Of a stretch of 43,643 nucleotides of DNA, positions 41,011-43,643 are shown one piece after another; within the stretch, counting starts at the first letter, position 1, and each line of letters begins with the position of its first letter. Where the stretch lies: the NCBI GenBank assembly GCA_025462865.1, contig JAOAPI010000096.1, positions 1 to 43,643 of the forward strand. The letters run 5' to 3'. A program made the translations under genes and the position numbers. The DNA is from Candidatus Sulfotelmatobacter sp. Lineage in GTDB: Bacteria; Acidobacteriota; Terriglobia; Terriglobales; Acidobacteriaceae. Under the pieces are notes generated by a model. It was not told the origin of the DNA, searched no databases, and was given only the letters and a program-made list of their open reading frames with translations.

Positions 41011-42246
41011 TCACTGCACAGTCTCTGCCTTCCGAATCTCCGCTTCCAATTGAGCCATTCCAGCCGTGACGTTGTGGTCACGGATTTTGATGTAAGAGTG
41101 TCGCGTGGTCAGTACGCTGGCGTGCCGGAGAATCCGCTGGATCGTCAGATCGAGCACGCCAAGCTCGTTGAGGTTGCTCGCCAAGCCGCGCCGGAATCCA
41201 TGCCAGCCGTGCCACGCGACGATGTGCGAGCGACGGCGGTACTCGTGATCGTCCTTGCCTCGATGTGCGGCTTTGCTTTCCCCGCACTCCTCACACGCAT
41301 TCAGTATCGGGTCGATCCGGTCACAGAAAACGTTGTGCAAGTCGAGCGGAGTGCCGACGCCAGTTGCGAACATCACCCCGGACGTTGGATTGCCCAAGTC
41401 CGCCCGATAGCGATCCAAGAGATCGCGCGTGGATTGAATTAAAGGCACAGTGGCCTTCCGCGCCTCAGTCTTTGGTTCGCCCCGTTTGCCGTTGACGACG
41501 CCTGAGAGGACCGCGATCTCTCCGTTGTCCGCGTCATAGGCTTCCCAGCAAAGCCCTTGAATTTCGGAGCGGGACAAGCCTGCATAGCCCGCGAGAGCGA
41601 TGATTACCCGCGTGCTCTCGTGCTGGATCAAATTCAGCATTTGCCGAATTTCCGCCAAGCTGTAAGCGTAAGTCGGCTCAGACGGCAAACCGTTCGGGAG
41701 CGTGATCTCGCGGCACGGGTTGGCTCCAGTGCGATATCCAAGGCCAATTCCTCTCTTGAAGATCGCCGAGAGCATGGAGCGAAGCTTGTGCAGCGTTGCC
41801 TTCCGCATCGTTGGATTGAGACGGCCAATCTCGTTAAGCGTCGCCTCCGCTTGCGCCGTGGTGAAATCGCGCAATAGGTAGTTGCCGACGTAGGGCTTCA
41901 AAACGTGCGTCCAATAGTATCGGTACACGGTGACCGTGGATGAAGCTCTGTGAGCTTCGATGAACGGTAGCCATGCAGCATCGACGAATTGCTCGATAGT
42001 GCTGCACATTTGAGGAGCGCTGCGACTGCTGTTGACGCCTTTCATAAACTCCCGCTGCAACTCCTCAATGTATTTTGGCGGGCGCTTCAGCCGCTGGTGC
42101 TCCCTCAGGACTGGAGCGAGTTTGTGAGTTAAGTTCTGTTTGCGAACGCGCTCGCCGTTCTCGATCCTCCAGTCGGCGTAACGCAAGTACCAGTAATCGC
42201 CAAACCGTTCGACTGATCCCTTCTGCTCGCGATTCCGCGTTTTCAT
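41011..42246 (-). CDS. Tyrosine recombinase (phage-type integrase)
   Basis: The 411-aa integrase has the full catalytic set: Arg226 (GLSRSEI), Lys264 (ARKATVPL), His349 and Arg352 (WHGFRR), His375 (LRHAS) and the nucleophile Tyr385 (TTRHSYIK). The N-terminal part (1-180) contains an arm-binding-like beginning (GSVERFGDYWYLRYADW) and a core-binding SAM-like region. Between the second and third boxes is an insert with C318, C321, H328 and H334 (ACEECG...H...H), probably a zinc site, which is not usual for phage integrases. Its start overlaps the stop of the 52-aa gene by ATGA. It reads toward the tRNA-Lys, where it would cut. Confidence 0.94.
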   Translation of the reverse strand: MKTRNREQKGSVERFGDYWYLRYADWRIENGERVRKQNLTHKLAPVLREHQRLKRPPKYIEELQREFMKGVNSSRSAPQMCSTIEQFVDAAWLPFIEAHRASSTVTVYRYYWTHVLKPYVGNYLLRDFTTAQAEATLNEIGRLNPTMRKATLHKLRSMLSAIFKRGIGLGYRTGANPCREITLPNGLPSEPTYAYSLAEIRQMLNLIQHESTRVIIALAGYAGLSRSEIQGLCWEAYDADNGEIAVLSGVVNGKRGEPKTEARKATVPLIQSTRDLLDRYRADLGNPTSGVMFATGVGTPLDLHNVFCDRIDPILNACEECGESKAAHRGKDDHEYRRRSHIVAWHGWHGFRRGLASNLNELGVLDLTIQRILRHASVLTTRHSYIKIRDHNVTAGMAQLEAEIRKAETVQ

Positions 42247-42401
42247 TTCCGCCCTCCCTTCTTCTTTGCCATTGCTTGCCGAGCCTTGCCAGCTTTGCGC
42301 GCGCGCTCGGTTCGCTGTTTTTGTGTGAGCGACTTTGCCGCCGCTTTGCCGCCCTTCGATCCTACCTTAGCGAAATAGCGGCTGATTTCGTCTTTGTCCA
42401 T
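42243..42401 (-). CDS. Small basic protein coupled to the integrase (52 aa)
   Basis: This is a 52-aa, Lys/Arg/Ala-rich protein reading MDKDEISRYFAKVGSKGG, then KAAAKSL, and ending KKKGGRK. It ends in TGA that overlaps the integrase ATG (ATGA), a translational-coupling arrangement. AAAGGAA lies about 9 nt before its ATG. The KxGxKGG-Ala-Lys composition resembles integrase-side small nucleic-acid-binding proteins (a KGG-like family), which may help integrase bind DNA or act as a directionality factor. No enzymatic motif. It is shorter than most gene-callers' limits. Confidence 0.72.
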   Translation of the reverse strand: MDKDEISRYFAKVGSKGGKAAAKSLTQKQRTERARKAGKARQAMAKKKGGRK

Positions 42402-42430
42402 GATTGGGTGTTCCTTTCTGACCTAACCTG

Positions 42431-42469
42431 CTTAGCTACCCTATACAGCATACCAGCTAAGCTGCTAAG
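42431..42469 (-). promoter_or_regulatory. Candidate operator/promoter of the 52-aa gene-integrase operon
   Basis: CTTAGCT (42431-42437) and AGCTAAG (42455-42461) are inverted, with a third GCTAAG at 42464-42469. On the minus strand the spacer contains TATAGG and TATGCT, possible -10 elements. Together they look like an operator overlapping a promoter facing the integrase genes. The repressor is not identified. Confidence 0.45.
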
Positions 42470-42650
42470 ACCGCAATCCCATTCTGCGCGTGCGCGATGC
42501 AATAAGAATGTCGCGAGCGAGATCGTTGATCGTGCGTAACTGAGGGTGTACTGTCTGGAGGTTCGCGCGATGATCTTTGACAGCGCGGCTGGCAAACTCC
42601 CGAAGGAGCGAAACGACCATCTCGGATTGCTTCGCTTTTCTCATCTTCAA
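42465..42650 (-). CDS. Small hypothetical protein of the element (61 aa)
   Basis: This is a 61-aa basic protein with helix-rich composition (EMVVSLLREFASRAVKDHRANLQ ... INDLARDILIASRTRRM). It starts at TTG (42650) or ATG (42644) without a good ribosome binding site. The C-terminal end overlaps the operator-like repeats at 42465-42469. Charge distribution suggests a DNA-binding or regulatory protein. No family is recognised. A short out-of-frame alternative (42362-42595) reads less like a protein. Confidence 0.42.
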   Translation of the reverse strand: MKMRKAKQSEMVVSLLREFASRAVKDHRANLQTVHPQLRTINDLARDILIASRTRRMGLRS

Positions 42651-42730
42651 TCTCGAATCTGTACGCTGTTTTCCACAGCCCTTTCCACTGAGCAGTAACG
42701 TGAGCCTTCAGATAATTCTCGGAATGTCGT

Positions 42731-42747
42731 TGTGCGCGTCGCGCACA
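42731..42747. repeat. 17-bp palindrome in the element
   Basis: TGTGCGC (42731-42737), GTC and GCGCACA (42741-42747) form a perfect inverted repeat with a 3-nt centre. It lies between two small leftward genes of the element, upstream of the 61-aa gene, and could be a regulator binding site. Confidence 0.45.
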
Positions 42748-42781
42748 GGGGTAAATTTCGATTCTTCTAGCGCGGGTGCCC

Positions 42782-42982
42782 TCAAGCCCCCACTCGTTCC
42801 CGAAACGCGCCCACGGGCTTCCGCGTGCGAAATCTTCGACCGCAGAGACGGCACTTCGATTGGGCGCTGAATTGACGCTTCAGCCGAGAGTATTCACGCG
42901 CGCAGTTCGGCCCACACGTCACGCCGCCGCGCCTCGCCCTTCCTGCTTCGATCTCGCCCTTGCACAGCACACAGAAAAACAT
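42782..42982 (-). CDS. Small zinc-finger-like hypothetical protein (66 aa)
   Basis: The 66-aa product has Cys pairs in MFFCVLC, TCGPNC and KCRLCGRRF, a spacing typical of small treble-clef or zinc-ribbon domains. The rest is basic (EYSRLKRQFSAQSK). AAGGA lies about 9-10 nt before the ATG. The pattern of three CxxC/CxxxC groups resembles small phage or integrative-element zinc proteins. No family name is assigned. It faces the same way as the integrase. Confidence 0.65.
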   Translation of the reverse strand: MFFCVLCKGEIEAGRARRGGVTCGPNCAREYSRLKRQFSAQSKCRLCGRRFRTRKPVGAFRERVGA

Positions 42983-43034
42983 TTTCCAATTCCTTCCGAG
43001 TCCGCTAAGTGGACTGGCTTTTAAGAAAACAAGG

Positions 43035-43091
43035 GCGGGCGGTTCGGAAGCGTGTCGCCAAACACCTATAACGAACCGCCCGCTGCGACAC
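43035..43091 (-). terminator. Large hairpin, probable terminator of the next leftward gene
   Basis: GCGGGCGGTTCG (43035-43046) and CGAACCGCCCGC (43072-43083) form a perfect 12-bp inverted repeat with a 25-nt loop. On the minus strand the second arm is followed by CCTTGTTTTCTT, so it acts like an intrinsic terminator for the gene whose stop is at 43219. GTGTCGC in the loop (43052-43058) also matches GCGACAC just outside (43085-43091), an alternative pairing. A further CACTAG/CTAGTG hairpin (43089-43094 and 43103-43108) lies beside it. Confidence 0.55.
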
Positions 43092-43218
43092 TAGGAAGAA
43101 ATCTAGTGCCGTGCGCCCGAATCGACGGTCGGACGCAAACGTGAAAAGCAGGACGGGGGAATCCAAGCCCAAAGCCCGCCCTACCCCCGCGTTCCGGCTA
43201 TTACCCCGGAGCGCAAGC

Positions 43219-43643
43219 TCAGATTGAGAGGCTCAAGCGGCTGCCCTCTTGTATCCACTTGCCCCCCGAAGAACTGAAAGCCGCTTTCTGCTTCGCTTCT
43301 TCCAATTGATCGTTGATCTCCTTCACGTGAGCCGCAACGACTGGGCCTGCTTTTTTCAGAGCCGCAGTGAAGCGGGTTTTCACTGTGGCGGAGTCAAGAG
43401 TGTCAGGATCGCAGCCGATGAGAGCCTTCACAATTTCTGCAAGCAACGCTGTCAGGACCGCAGTATCTGCGTCGGCTGTTGTGGCCGTTATCTCCTTCGC
43501 CGCGCGATTCTTGCGTAGTGCTGCTTCCAACGCCTTCGCGCTGGCTACGGCAGGCTTCGGAGCCGTCCAACCAGCCCCGCCGCCAATTCGAGTCACGTCC
43601 GCCATCTTGCTTGGACGGTCCAACGCGATCCCGGCATAACCGG
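43219..43643 (-). CDS. Hypothetical protein of the element, open at the right edge (partial)
   Basis: At least 134 aa are visible. The N-terminal part runs into the edge of the window without a stop, so the gene may begin outside. Internal starts are TTG (43623) and ATG (43605). The visible sequence, VTRIGGGAGWTAPK and an Ala/Lys-rich helical middle (KALEAALRKNRAAKEITATTADADTAVL) to a long alpha-helical end (AHVKEINDQLEEAKQKAAF), shows no recognised family. Helix-rich and moderately charged, it may be a structural or DNA-associated protein of the integrative element. Confidence 0.45.
   Translation of the reverse strand, partial: GYAGIALDRPSKMADVTRIGGGAGWTAPKPAVASAKALEAALRKNRAAKEITATTADADTAVLTALLAEIVKALIGCDPDTLDSATVKTRFTAALKKAGPVVAAHVKEINDQLEEAKQKAAFSSSGGKWIQEGSRLSLSI

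Noticed and set aside
40746..41081. Leftward ORF crossing the tRNA-Lys gene (contains RTRTCDPCLKRALLYQLSY)
   Set aside because: This is the well-known spurious antisense translation of a tRNA gene, not a protein.
43035..43091. H-type pseudoknot from the 12-bp stem and the GTGTCGC/GCGACAC pairing
   Set aside because: The connecting loop would have to cross the 12-bp stem with one nucleotide, which is sterically not possible for a classical pseudoknot. The two pairings are better seen as alternatives.

Overview
This 43.6 kb window most likely comes from an acidobacterium (Acidobacteriota, Terriglobia/Koribacter-like). That is inferred from gene content alone: tandem von Willebrand proteins of the acidobacterial type, a FecR/DUF6600 secreted protein with a Ser/Gly/Tyr tail, a kinase-like domain fused to a TonB C-terminal domain, a MccA/MccB-type transsulfuration pair, and a 'cttcgctcagaatgac'-type dispersed intergenic repeat. 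Roughly 40 protein genes, one tRNA, one selenocysteine element and several promoters and terminators can be supported. There is no CRISPR array, rRNA operon or complete transposon.

Layout. 0.25-4.2 kb: a secreted hypothetical protein, a 65-aa protein, a zinc-ribbon/Sel1 membrane protein, a cupin and RNase PH. 4.2-6.7 kb: two MacB-like permease genes in a leftward operon with no ATPase beside them. 6.9-10.5 kb: an aldehyde dehydrogenase, a LacD-type aldolase with a strong terminator, and a short-chain dehydrogenase. 10.5-14 kb: a tightly overlapped leftward operon DUF1015 - N-acetylmuramoyl-L-alanine amidase - GerMN protein. 14.1-18.5 kb: two overlapping secreted VWA genes, an ICMT-type methyltransferase and a Tat-exported FAD oxidoreductase. 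18.6-20.9 kb: cystathionine beta-synthase and cystathionine gamma-lyase/synthase genes separated by a dispersed repeat. 20.9-26.4 kb: cutA, a phosphohexomutase, a DivIC/FtsB-like gene, a small secreted protein, thiG and a long-chain acyl-CoA ligase.

26.6-33 kb holds the strongest unusual signals. A secreted peroxiredoxin has an in-frame UGA exactly at its peroxidatic-cysteine position, followed at bacterial SECIS distance by a bulged hairpin, so it is very probably a selenoprotein. Next come a membrane histidine kinase, an NtrC-type sigma-54 activator, and a FecR/DUF6600 secreted protein preceded by an almost perfect -24/-12 promoter and two upstream direct repeats.

33.2-38.3 kb is a compact leftward operon: OmpR-type regulator, Cache-type sensor kinase, outer-membrane porin and a secreted cupredoxin. 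Three phased TTTGAC repeats, resembling a Pho box, lie upstream. A TrmJ-like methyltransferase and a pseudokinase-TonB fusion follow.

From the tRNA-Lys(UUU) gene at 40.85 kb to the right edge the content changes. A tyrosine integrase points at the tRNA and overlaps a 52-aa basic protein by ATGA. Small unknown genes, palindromes and a large hairpin follow. This is the integrase end of an integrative element using the tRNA-Lys gene as its site; its other end lies outside the window.
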